NCBI GenBank assembly: GCA_900208305.1
Contig: OAPG01000001.1
Span: 620,001 to 684,000 of the forward strand
DNA: 64,000 nucleotides
Reading direction: 5' to 3'
From: Melanopsichium pennsylvanicum
Taxonomy: Eukaryota > Basidiomycota > Ustilaginomycetes > Ustilaginales
Below the pieces are notes generated by a model. The model had not been told where the DNA came from. It searched no databases and worked only from the letters and a program-made list of their open reading frames with translations. Position 1 is the first letter of the stretch. Each line of letters starts with the position of its first letter. A program made the translations under genes and the position numbers. Below are positions 42,291-51,278 of the stretch, piece after piece.

Positions 42291-42744
42291 ATTTAATTTT
42301 GATATATGCGGCTGAACTGTAACGGAAAACCCTATTATGTTAATGCGATGATGATGATAATTTTGCTGCTGCTGGTGCGGTGTGATGAGATTGGATTGTG
42401 GTAAGTGTTGAACAAGATTGGAGTACGTCTGACAATCACATTTGAATGCTTTCAGTCTTTTCATCGTCACGTGCGAGTTCGCCTTTCCCTTTTTTATTAA
42501 TTTTTTTTTTTTAAAGAAAATGCATGAGGTGTCTGCTCCACAAGAAATTTAAGTGGGCTGAAACCTCCAGAAATTTTTGGTTTGGAAGAAACCCTGTACG
42601 AGGCTACTTTATTCCGTATCCTTGGGGTTTGCTTCTTTACTGTTCATGCACCATCACCTTACAGCATACCCTCTAGTCGAGCAGCAGCAAGAGAGTCTTC
42701 CCAAGGACCTTGCCATAGTCTCGCTACGTATTTGATTCATCATC
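42291..42744. promoter_or_regulatory. Bidirectional promoter region mrp17/utp4
   Basis: A 454-bp spacer separates the divergent start codons. It includes an AT-rich patch near 42490-42520 (TTTTTTATTAATTTTTTTTTTTT type). A weak box C/D-like pair is also present: GTGATGA at 42382-42388 and CTGA at 42429-42432, plus strand. Regulatory roles are inferred from position only. Confidence 0.45.
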
Positions 42745-45700
42745 ATGCCGTCTGTACACAACGACGCCAGCTCTGATGCCAACCATGCTTCTCTCGCCAT
42801 CCATCGTGTCCGCTTTGTCAACTGGTCACCTTCCACCGTCACTGCACTCGCTGTATCTCCATCCTTTGCCGGAACCGCCAGAGGACTTCTAGCTATTGGC
42901 CGACAGAATGGTAACATTGAGCTTTGCACTTGGGTAGGCCCTCGCGCAGCTCAAAAGTCGGAATTCGATAATCGATCCTTCCAGTCAGATGCAGCAGGTT
43001 GGGCCGTACACACCATTTTGCCCGGTCAGATCAACTCCAAAATCGAGCAACTTTGCTTTGTCAACCCGCCCAATCTGGACTCTAATCAGGGGCGTAGGCT
43101 GCGACTCTTCAGCATCTCGGGAGGCTCCATTGTCACCGAGCATTTCGTCCCCCTTCACCTTGCCAAGCGTGGTGCCCGCCGCGATGTCGACCCCGACGAG
43201 TCGAACAGCAACAACTCCAGACCAGGTACTGTCTCTTCCCTTTTTGGCAAAAGGTCTGTCTCCGATCTCGACCCTCACTACCCAGGCGAGACAAGGACTC
43301 TCCCATCGCTTGCCGGTGCTGTCTGGAGCATGGCTCCCAGCGCCACTGGCCGATATCTCGCTCTCGGATGCGAGGATGGTTCCGTGAGAATCGTCGATCT
43401 CGAAAACGATCGCTTCGAACACCTCGCCAACACTTCGGATCAGCATCGAAAGATCGTACCACGCTTCGGCAAAGCTAAGGGCAAAGTCATCAGCCTTTGC
43501 TGGGGCCCACCCATCCGCTCGGCCAATCGGACTTCCAAACCTGCACAGGCCAAGGCTGCTTCTTCCGACTCTGATTCTGACAGTAGCACCGATAACAGCG
43601 ACGGTGAAGAACAGGATCAAGATGACCAACAGTGGCATGAATCCTTCCTGGTTGGTGGTCTTGCCCTCTCCACCGCCGTGGTCTGGGATGCATCCACTGG
43701 CAACATCGCCACCAAACTCGCTGTGCAAAAGAATCGCAACGAGTCTACCATCGTCTGGAGCGTCGCCACCCTTCCTGACGGTACTATTGTCACGGGCGAC
43801 TCCACTGGCCGTGTGACCTTCTTTGATCCACGCACCCGCATTCCCATCCCCGAAGCAACCTTCCGTGCGCACGCTTCATCTTCAGACGTGCTAGCCCTAA
43901 TCGTTGGACCGGATGGCAGGACTGTCTACAGTGCTGGTGTGGACCAAAAAGTGGCCGAGTACGCCAAGCTCGACACCTCCAACGGCCGCGGTCGCTGGAT
44001 CCAGATCGCCTCCAGGCGGTTGCACGCACACGACATTCGGGCGCTCGCTCTCGATCCACCTTACTCGTCCATCGATGCCGCACAAGCCATGGCTCATGGA
44101 ACCGAGAGCATGACTCCCAGTCATCTCCCTGTATTGCTGTCTGGAGGTGTAGATTTTAACATCGTCCTCACCCCCGCTGCGCCCCCTTCAGTTATCGTCA
44201 AAGCTCTCAAAACATCTACCATCGCCTCTATCCCTTCTGCCGCCACCAAGCCCAAGAAGCCGACTCTGAGCAAGGTCGAACAAGAGCAGGCAGCTATCAA
44301 TCCTATCTCCTCGAACCCCCTCACTACATTCGCTGACACCACCCAGCGGAGAGTCCCCTTTGTCCCCACAGCCTCCCGCAGCGGCTTGCTCGGTGGAGGA
44401 TCTGTAGCGGCGCTTTGCGCGGCCAAGGGATGGATTGTACTCCGCCGCGAGCAGTCTATTGGCATCTGGGACCTCGGCAGTCAATCCGAGCTCCTCTCTG
44501 TCTCACGCGCGGCCGAAGCCGGAGAAGTCCTCCAGCACCCTAAGTGGGTCAAGCTGCTCGAAATGGAGGTCAAGGTAGACTCGAACCTGGTCTCTGTTGC
44601 CATCAGCCATAACGGAAGCTATTTGGCCTTCTCGGATCTGTATGAGACCAAGCTGTATGAGCTCAAGGAACGCCGCAGACCGCAGTCAGGCGTTGAGATC
44701 GAACCGAAAAAGATCAAATCGTTTGGTCGCGTGTTCAATGGAGAAGATCGCATGGCGCCGAGCGCGAGCGCACTCAAGTTCTCGCCCGACTCGACTAGGT
44801 TGGTGATCTGCTCCCTCACTGGAGCTTACGTGCATGTGTTGGAACTTCCCTCGCAATCCAACGATGATACTTGCAAACTCCTCCGATCTTTTGGCCACCA
44901 TCGAAGAACAGCAACCGTTGCAGGCAGCGAACGTCAGATCGCCGGTCGTGCCAAGACCAACGGTGAAACCAACGGTGAAACCAACGGTGAAACCAACGGT
45001 GAAACCAACGGTGAAAGCAACGGTGAAACCAACGGTGAAACCAACGGCAATGGCATCCACACCTCCAACGTCACCTCGGACAGAGTGGAGCGAACCACGT
45101 CGACGGTCATCCAGCACGCCGAGGTTTCTTGCGATGGCGCATGGCTGTCCACCATCTCGTCCGATCTGCAACACCATGTGTTTTCTCTCGACTCGCTCAC
45201 TCATGGGCGCACGTTGCCTTCTCCCTCTACATTGCCGAATGGTGCAGTCTTCCATCCCAGCACGAGCGCCAGATTAAGCAGCATGCTCACGCTCATCTTT
45301 CCTGACAACAAAGTGGAATTTTGGGATGTGGAGAGTGGCAAAGAGCTCACCATCGCCACTGGATCGAAAGAAAGTGGGGAGGTGATCAAGTCTCAACGCA
45401 AGCGCAGTGGCAGCGCAAGGTCAGCAGCCGATAGCAGGACCATGCTGATTGCCAATCTCACAGCTTTGAAACAGACTCTGCAGCTGCGTCTTGCGTCGCT
45501 AAGAGACTTTGCGATTTCGGCCTTGTGGTGTGGCGATGGTAGAGGCAACCTTGCTAACTACACCTTTGTTCTGTATGGCGCGACGTGGATCGCCACTGCT
45601 CGTCCCACCACTCCTGCCTCCCACAGTATCGGCGCTGCTGGTAACATGGATCAAGACAAGGGTCAAGACGGGGATATAGAAATGTCCGATAACAGTAACA

Positions 45701-45918
45701 ACGACGCTCCGGATATGGAGCCTGGAAAGTTGGGTTGGGTAGTCAAGACAACGGCAAAGTACCAACCCCTATTGCTAGTTGCACAGGCACAAGTACAAGC
45801 GATCCAGGAGAACCCAGCAGCAACCGAAGCCCACTTGGTGGTTGTCGAGAGGCCCTACTTTGAGCTGGCCAAGAAGCTGCCTGCCGCTTTCCACCGTGGT
45901 GCCCGGTACGGTGCCTAA
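42745..45918 (+). CDS. utp4: WD40 protein Utp4 (Cirhin), small-subunit processome (1057 aa)
   Basis: The start Met-Pro-Ser-Val-His-Asn leads within 20 residues to HRVRFVNWSPSTVTALAVSP, the family's N-terminal block, followed by LAIGRQNGNIELCTW. Further WD-type blades can be read (WSMAPSATGRYLALGCEDGSVRIVD; WSVATLPDGTIVTGDSTGRVTFFDP; VLALIVGPDGRTVYSAGVDQKV). They form two propellers interrupted by acidic and Ser-rich loops (about 273-295) and a TNGE repeat (about 738-770). Utp4 belongs to the t-UTP/UtpA group, which binds the 5' external spacer of pre-rRNA in the nucleolus and is needed for 18S rRNA maturation. It is longer than the yeast protein (about 780 aa), mostly because of loops. Single exon. 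Its 3' end faces the bZIP gene. Confidence 0.93.
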   Translation: MPSVHNDASSDANHASLAIHRVRFVNWSPSTVTALAVSPSFAGTARGLLAIGRQNGNIELCTWVGPRAAQKSEFDNRSFQSDAAGWAVHTILPGQINSKIEQLCFVNPPNLDSNQGRRLRLFSISGGSIVTEHFVPLHLAKRGARRDVDPDESNSNNSRPGTVSSLFGKRSVSDLDPHYPGETRTLPSLAGAVWSMAPSATGRYLALGCEDGSVRIVDLENDRFEHLANTSDQHRKIVPRFGKAKGKVISLCWGPPIRSANRTSKPAQAKAASSDSDSDSSTDNSDGEEQDQDDQQWHESFLVGGLALSTAVVWDASTGNIATKLAVQKNRNESTIVWSVATLPDGTIVTGDSTGRVTFFDPRTRIPIPEATFRAHASSSDVLALIVGPDGRTVYSAGVDQKVAEYAKLDTSNGRGRWIQIASRRLHAHDIRALALDPPYSSIDAAQAMAHGTESMTPSHLPVLLSGGVDFNIVLTPAAPPSVIVKALKTSTIASIPSAATKPKKPTLSKVEQEQAAINPISSNPLTTFADTTQRRVPFVPTASRSGLLGGGSVAALCAAKGWIVLRREQSIGIWDLGSQSELLSVSRAAEAGEVLQHPKWVKLLEMEVKVDSNLVSVAISHNGSYLAFSDLYETKLYELKERRRPQSGVEIEPKKIKSFGRVFNGEDRMAPSASALKFSPDSTRLVICSLTGAYVHVLELPSQSNDDTCKLLRSFGHHRRTATVAGSERQIAGRAKTNGETNGETNGETNGETNGESNGETNGETNGNGIHTSNVTSDRVERTTSTVIQHAEVSCDGAWLSTISSDLQHHVFSLDSLTHGRTLPSPSTLPNGAVFHPSTSARLSSMLTLIFPDNKVEFWDVESGKELTIATGSKESGEVIKSQRKRSGSARSAADSRTMLIANLTALKQTLQLRLASLRDFAISALWCGDGRGNLANYTFVLYGATWIATARPTTPASHSIGAAGNMDQDKGQDGDIEMSDNSNNDAPDMEPGKLGWVVKTTAKYQPLLLVAQAQVQAIQENPAATEAHLVVVERPYFELAKKLPAAFHRGARYGA
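44956..45039 (+). repeat. 12-bp in-frame repeat encoding Thr-Asn-Gly-Glu, seven units
   Basis: ACCAACGGTGAA repeated seven times (the sixth reads AGCAACGGTGAA, Ser for Thr), then a partial copy. It lies inside UTP4 and inserts a hydrophilic loop between WD blades. Near-identical copies suggest recent expansion. Confidence 0.97.
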
Positions 45919-46141
45919 TCTCGAGTCAAGGAGTCCATTTGCACATACTGTTACAATACACCCACATTTTCCGGAATAATACGCACTGCAATCGTGATCA
46001 TCAACTCTGTAGAACAAATTAAGTGTGAGAGGACCAAGCACAAATCCTTAACGTTGCCATGGTGACCAAACAAAACCATCTTACGATACAAACAATCCTC
46101 CGTCTCAGGGCATTACAGCTGTATCACTCATGAGCTGGGAC
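45919..46141. other. Convergent spacer utp4/bZIP
   Basis: A short spacer between two facing genes; probably both 3' untranslated ends. If the bZIP gene ends at 46252 instead of 46142, the spacer is 333 bp. Confidence 0.5.
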
Positions 46142-47425
46142 TTACTGATTCCTCGTTGGAAGGTATGGGATTTCTTGAATCCATCCCTGGGACGGCATCT
46201 GTAATCGTCGAAAAGGAGAAACAGAAACAAACGGGTGAAAGATTGATTTTGTTAAACTAGGATTGCCGGTTCCAACTTGAAAACCAAAGCACTTGCTTCC
46301 TCCCGACCTTCGTGTTTGTCGGATTCTGATCCGACAGTGACATTTGTGGGGAGGGGAGGGAAAAGACGGATGTAAAGTCTTAGATCTAGCATCACTGATA
46401 CTCGCCGATGAACCCATTGTTGGCTGTAATGTGGATTTCAGCCACATGGCTAGGTCAGCCGATTGCTGCGGTTGCATTGGTAGTTGCGGGAAAGAGGAAT
46501 CTTGTTGGTAGGTTGGCTGATATGACAGTGATACTTGAGATGGATGCGCGGAAGGCCAAGGCCTCTCGACAAAGGTGAAAGGAAGAGGGTGGGAAGGGTC
46601 GAAGAAGGCTGCCTTTGGCGGGTCGTATGGGATTGATGCGCTAGGCGCGTCGAAGCGCGGGGTTTCGGGTGAGCGGTGTGAGACAACTGATTCGCGAGAG
46701 GAAGAGGAAGTGCTGCTTGAGGCTGGAGTGATCCTTTCCACGAATGCAGACGCAGTGGTGTGGTGGTGGTCTGGGAGGCAAGAGTCGTGGAGCCCAGCAA
46801 AGCTAATTTCGTTTTCAAGATTGGGTTGAGGGATGGGGTTGATGGAGGACTGGAATCCGACTGCAGTGGATAGAGGTGATTGGTGAGGAGCTTGGCTTCT
46901 CAGGTGCGAATCGATATCTTTGGCAAACGCCTGCATCTTGGTCAGCTTCCTTTTCTTTGTAGTGATGGAAGAGGTGCTGCTCCAGTAGGTTTGCTCCTCT
47001 TTGAACTGTGTCGCCCTAGCACCCTGCTTTGTTGACGAAGTAGAGGCGTTATCGTACCCGGATTCGGCGTCACCAAGTGGATCTTTGCCTATCTTAGCCA
47101 GCCTGGTCGCGGCGGCAGCAGCCAAAGCCGACTCAGCTAACAAATTGCGCAGTTTGGCATTCTCGTCGCGCAACGCTTCTATAGCCCCTAGATGCTGTTC
47201 GCTTAATTGACTCGAGCTCATGGAAGCGGAATGAGAGCAGTGAGAGGAGGAGAGAAGATCTGCATTCTGAGAACGTAGCTGGCGAACGCAAGTCTCGAGA
47301 GAGGAGACTGTATCTTCGAGAGATTTAATGTACGCCTTGCGGCGTGCACGAAGATCTGCTTGTGCTTGGGCGTTGCGCGTTCTGCTGGCCTTTGCAGCGG
47401 CTTGCGGTGAAGCTGTTGAGAACAT
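46142..47425 (-). CDS. bZIP transcription factor, C-terminal frame uncertain (427 aa as read)
   Basis: Residues of about 14-60 form a bZIP: basic region SRTRNAQAQADLRARRKAYI with the N-x7-R signature, followed by a leucine-zipper-like helix (LEDTVSSLETCVRQLRSQNADLL) and a second coiled-coil stretch at about 78-115. The rest is Ser/Pro-rich, as in many fungal activators. The frame as printed runs to 46142, but its last 60 codons are Cys/Arg-rich and unlike the rest. In the +1 frame, from the C-rich run at 46347-46360 (minus strand), a more protein-like tail (NVTVGSESDKHEG, then FKLEPAILV) ends at TAA 46254-46252. So either a one-base indel (real or sequencing) or an unrecognised intron affects the 3' end. 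The regulatory target is unknown. Confidence 0.8.
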   Translation of the reverse strand: MFSTASPQAAAKASRTRNAQAQADLRARRKAYIKSLEDTVSSLETCVRQLRSQNADLLSSSHCSHSASMSSSQLSEQHLGAIEALRDENAKLRNLLAESALAAAAATRLAKIGKDPLGDAESGYDNASTSSTKQGARATQFKEEQTYWSSTSSITTKKRKLTKMQAFAKDIDSHLRSQAPHQSPLSTAVGFQSSINPIPQPNLENEISFAGLHDSCLPDHHHTTASAFVERITPASSSTSSSSRESVVSHRSPETPRFDAPSASIPYDPPKAAFFDPSHPLPFTFVERPWPSAHPSQVSLSYQPTYQQDSSFPQLPMQPQQSADLAMWLKSTLQPTMGSSASISDARSKTLHPSFPSPPHKCHCRIRIRQTRRSGGSKCFGFQVGTGNPSLTKSIFHPFVSVSPFRRLQMPSQGWIQEIPYLPTRNQ

Positions 47426-48107
47426 TGTCTGATACGTGGTATACTGCGGAACAGAGTGTCAGGGGCAGAGAGTTGCAGCATTTGATGGTGGTCAAAAAGA
47501 GGAAGTAGCACGTTTTGCCTCTCCCTTGCTCCCGTGCACCTGCCCCTGCGGCTGCTCCGCCTGAGGGCACAGGTGTGCGGCTACTTTTCTACCCAGCTTC
47601 GAATGCACGAAAATCGCGCCGAAATGAGTCAAACTTGCTCCCTAAAGTTGCTCGTACACTAAATTTTACTGTGCGGAATACAAGATTTTAATTTTATATA
47701 TATTATCAAGTACACCTGTACCGCGGGCCTGGCGATTGCGTATCGCACAATAGTTCTCACCTCAGAATATCGGAATTACTGTAAAACGAAAAAAAAAACT
47801 TCAAAGAGACAGGGAGGATGAGATCTGAAGCGTGAATGGCAGTCGAGAATCTCCTAGTAGGGGCAATGCCGTGCTTCACTTGGCAGATTGGACGTGATGT
47901 GCGCTATCAGGCGTCATACAGGGCCCGTACATCTACTACTACTGGGTTAAGCGGCGGGAAATGTGATATGGAAAGGTCCCTCACAATGTTGACACGGAAA
48001 ATGATTCAAGTAGCTAGCTAATGAGACAGACAGATGTGATGCAGAAAATGCAGGCATGGCTGGCGTAGCTGTAAGTCTTGTGATGCTGAAGTACACTAAC
48101 GCCTCCT
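47426..48107. other. Intergenic region, bZIP promoter / mak5 3' end
   Basis: 682 bp with no supported gene. It holds the bZIP promoter and the unrelated upstream sequence towards the MAK5 stop. An AT-rich block at 47655-47710 includes a TAAATTTTACTGTGC sequence (47660-47674), identical in reverse complement to one at 22472-22486. A TACTGTA heptamer followed by an A run lies near 47776. Confidence 0.5.
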
Positions 48108-50873
48108 CTACTTCCCAATTTTACGTCTTTGTGCCTTGCCTCCCCTCATTTTGTCATCTTGTGCCTTGGCTGGGTCAGGCATACTAGCAGCTACTTTGTC
48201 CGTCTTGAGCTTCTTCTTGGCGGGCTGCTGCTGCCTTGATTGCAGATCCGTCTGAGCATCTGTATTTTGCACGCCCAAAATCTGCTCGTGACTCTTTTCC
48301 CTGATCATATCATCCACCCAAGCACTGCCCTGCAGGCCCGTCGCAGTCAAGTATCTATGACTCAACCCCTTGGTTGTGATCGGTTGCGCCAGGAGTGCGG
48401 CAAGCTTGGACTTCATCTCGTTCAACTTGACTGTTTCTTTCCCGTTTCGCGCTTTGCTCCCCGATTGCCTAGGTGCGTCAGGGTCAACGTCGTCGTCAGA
48501 CATTGCGAGATCCGCTTCCTCTGCCAGCTTTGCCAGCCATTCGTCATCATGGGCTTGCTTGTTCGCCTCGTGGGTTTGCTTGTCGATGGCAAGCGCGAGC
48601 TCCACCCGCTCGCGCAGCAGACCGAGTGTGGAGAAAGTGACAGGGAACGTGGGAATGTCTACTTTACGACCCATTGCTCTGCAGAGTTTAGCCCACAGAG
48701 TCTTTTCTTTGGGCTCGATAAGCGCCAGAGAAACACCGGAGCTACCAGCACGCGCCGTACGACCACTTCGGTGGACATATGTATCAGCACTTCTAGGCAG
48801 TTGAAAATGCACCACGTGCTCCACGCTAGGAATGTCTAGACCACGTGCGGCAACATCAGTGGCGAGCAGTACGCAGTTATTGATCCTACCGGAGCGATTG
48901 AAGGCACGGAAGCGATCAAGATTCTTCAGCCTTTGCTTCTGCTGTAGCTGACTGTGGATGGGATAAGCGGTGATATTGAGCTGGGCCATGATAGGCGTCA
49001 ATCTCCGAATGCCGTCAATCGAGTTGACAAACACCAACGATCGACCTGGATAGCGAAGGAGGAAATAGTATAAGTAGAGATCCTTATCCTTGCCTACGCA
49101 TTCGATCTTTGTCTCCAGCAATCCTTCCGGCAAGCCTTGGCCAGAGCTAAGGTCGATCACTGCTGGTGAGTCGTCGCGGAAATCGACGCGGTCCATCAGC
49201 TCGTCGAGCGTTGTTGCGTTCTCCTTGCGCTTCGAATGGCGCTTCTTGATGAATTGCTTGAGCTTGCGACGTCTTTTCAGGTTGACTTGCAGGGCTTTGC
49301 TGAGCGTCGCAGAGAAGATGAACGTCTGCATGTTCGAGCTAGGTTTGACTCCGTGGGCCTCGACACAAGACTCGGATTCGTCATCGGATCCGCCGTTCTG
49401 CTGGCCATCCTGTCCTTCGGATGGTCGCTTAGCCTCGGAGCGGTTGACAAGGTTCAAAATGTGCTCCATCTCGGCGAAATGTCCCACTTCTACCATTCTA
49501 TCCGCCTCATCGAGAACCAAGAATCTCGTTTGCTTGATCCTTGCTGCCAGGTGATCATCCAACCTTGTCATCTCCCAAAGACGACCAGGGGTGGCAACGA
49601 TGATGTCGACGCCTGCCTTGCGATCACCTTTTCTGGACCTGCCCTCGAGCAACCTTCGCTGCTTTTGCTCAGACATTCCACCGCAAACCACAGCAATTTG
49701 CGGACGACGCAAGAGCTTCTTATGCGAAATTCCGGCAGCCTCGTCATCAGAAACCAGGCAGCTAGCACGCACAAGGTCGGTGAGATGGGAAGAAACTTGT
49801 AAAGCCAATTCACGGGTGGGGCAGAGAATGAGGGCGCCAAGAGGCGGGGGTACATCAATTGTGCCGTTTGTTAGAGAGGAGGATGCGATGGCACTCTCGG
49901 CGTTCTCAAAGAGGTAGTTGAGAACAGGCAAGCCATAGGCAAGAGTTTTACCAGAGCCGGTCTGCGACACACCGACGACGTCGCGCTTGCGTTGGGAGCT
50001 TGAGAGGGTGGCTGCTGCGTCTTCAGAATCGTCCGATGACGCTGTTTGTTGCTGGAGGCCAAGGGCGAAGGGAAGGGATCGATTCTGGATCTCGGTCGGA
50101 ACCTTGAAGCCTTTGCGCGCAAGAGCACGTTTGAGTGCAGAGTGTAAGGGGAGATGAGACCATTTGGGAAGCAATTTGTTGTCAAATTCAGCATCGTCGT
50201 CTTGGTCGTCTTGCAGGTCCAGGTGGTGTGCGTTTCGGAAGGCTTCTGCCAGATCGTCGTCCTCCAGGTCGGAGTCTTGGACAGCTGCGTCATCAGCAGC
50301 CGGCATCGTAATGTCCGCCGCAGTTTCATACTCTTCTTCGGATTCGACTTGGTCGTGAAATTTGGTAGATTTGGTTGACTCGCTTGCATCCTTTGTGTTT
50401 TCTGTGGTGGGCTCTTCGACTTGCTCGATGGTCCTCTTCTTCGCCTGCTTGGGCTTCGGCTTCGGCTGCAGCATTGGGGCAGCTTTTTGGGCAGATTCCG
50501 GGATTTGCTGTACTTGAGAATGTTTTCGCTTGCTTTTGAGCTTCTTATCAGCTGCCAGAAAGCTAATGGTTCGCGATCCGTCAGCTCTTTGTTCTTGGAC
50601 AACATCAACATCATCGATCTCCTGCAATCCCATGAAATCGTCATCATTCCAATTGAGCGAGTTGAAGAAATCGGACTGGGTGACACCAGCTCCTCCGGAC
50701 TGAGCTTCCGAAGGCAAATGGACAGTAGACCATGCTAGCTTGGTTGGATCGACGGTCTTGCGGTCTTGGTTGAGAGTAGCTGCACTAGAAGACGAGGCGG
50801 CATTGCGGGAAACCTGCTTGGCTCGCTTGGCCAAGATTGGCGTATGCAGTTTCGTGTTTTTCGTTTTGACCAT
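48108..50873 (-). CDS. mak5: DEAD-box RNA helicase Mak5 (DDX24 family), 60S biogenesis (921 aa)
   Basis: The N-terminal 220 residues are Lys-rich then acidic, with FFNSLNWNDDDFMGLQEIDD, a conserved feature of Mak5. The helicase core follows: WSHLPLHSALKRALARKGF with the Q motif (PTEIQ); Walker A in SQTGSGKT (Lys309); PTRELALQV; the DEAD box at 455-458 (VLDEADRMVEVGHFAEM, with the Mak5/DDX24-type continuation); an SAT motif (FSATLSKAL); and, late, RGLDIPSVEHVVHF and HRSGRTARAG. Two charged insertions lie between motifs. The C-terminus is Lys-rich (nucleolar type). Mak5 acts in the nucleolus on pre-60S particles. Single exon. It is divergent from the EF-hand gene. Confidence 0.95.
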   Translation of the reverse strand: MVKTKNTKLHTPILAKRAKQVSRNAASSSSAATLNQDRKTVDPTKLAWSTVHLPSEAQSGGAGVTQSDFFNSLNWNDDDFMGLQEIDDVDVVQEQRADGSRTISFLAADKKLKSKRKHSQVQQIPESAQKAAPMLQPKPKPKQAKKRTIEQVEEPTTENTKDASESTKSTKFHDQVESEEEYETAADITMPAADDAAVQDSDLEDDDLAEAFRNAHHLDLQDDQDDDAEFDNKLLPKWSHLPLHSALKRALARKGFKVPTEIQNRSLPFALGLQQQTASSDDSEDAAATLSSSQRKRDVVGVSQTGSGKTLAYGLPVLNYLFENAESAIASSSLTNGTIDVPPPLGALILCPTRELALQVSSHLTDLVRASCLVSDDEAAGISHKKLLRRPQIAVVCGGMSEQKQRRLLEGRSRKGDRKAGVDIIVATPGRLWEMTRLDDHLAARIKQTRFLVLDEADRMVEVGHFAEMEHILNLVNRSEAKRPSEGQDGQQNGGSDDESESCVEAHGVKPSSNMQTFIFSATLSKALQVNLKRRRKLKQFIKKRHSKRKENATTLDELMDRVDFRDDSPAVIDLSSGQGLPEGLLETKIECVGKDKDLYLYYFLLRYPGRSLVFVNSIDGIRRLTPIMAQLNITAYPIHSQLQQKQRLKNLDRFRAFNRSGRINNCVLLATDVAARGLDIPSVEHVVHFQLPRSADTYVHRSGRTARAGSSGVSLALIEPKEKTLWAKLCRAMGRKVDIPTFPVTFSTLGLLRERVELALAIDKQTHEANKQAHDDEWLAKLAEEADLAMSDDDVDPDAPRQSGSKARNGKETVKLNEMKSKLAALLAQPITTKGLSHRYLTATGLQGSAWVDDMIREKSHEQILGVQNTDAQTDLQSRQQQPAKKKLKTDKVAASMPDPAKAQDDKMRGGKAQRRKIGK

Positions 50874-51278
50874 TCTGTGTAGTTAAGCTCCTCTAAGAAT
50901 TCCTCTTGTCGAAGCGGGGTATGAGGTCAGAGATGTTGGTATAGAAGGTGAAGATAGGAATACTTGACATGCACGCTTCGATGGTACAGTGTCGCCGACT
51001 TGAAATTTTTCGTTGAAAAAATAAATTGGCAGCAAAATTTGGTAAAATAACCTGCAAAAAGATGGATCTTGAGCGAAAATTTTGGATATCGGAAATCGGA
51101 AGTGGATAACCCTTGCGGCGTGGAGAAAAAAAAAAAGGTGGAGAACAACACCAAGTACGCTACTTTTGTACTGCAAAGTACTCACTGTGTACGATGCAGT
51201 AACAGTCGCCCCGTCTTTGGTCTTGTCCATCTAGACAACCAACCACCAGCAGCTGCTGTACATCATCATCTACCTCAT
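50874..51278. promoter_or_regulatory. Bidirectional promoter region mak5/EF-hand gene
   Basis: 405 bp between divergent start codons, with AT-rich patches around 51000-51050 and an A run near 51125. The sharing of a promoter is inferred from layout. Confidence 0.45.

Noticed and set aside
46011..46142. Possible extra bZIP exon via GTAAGT at the 46142 stop and TTCTACAG near 46012
   Set aside because: The next exon would run antisense through the 3' end of UTP4 and looks Cys-rich and non-protein-like. The frameshift explanation fits better.
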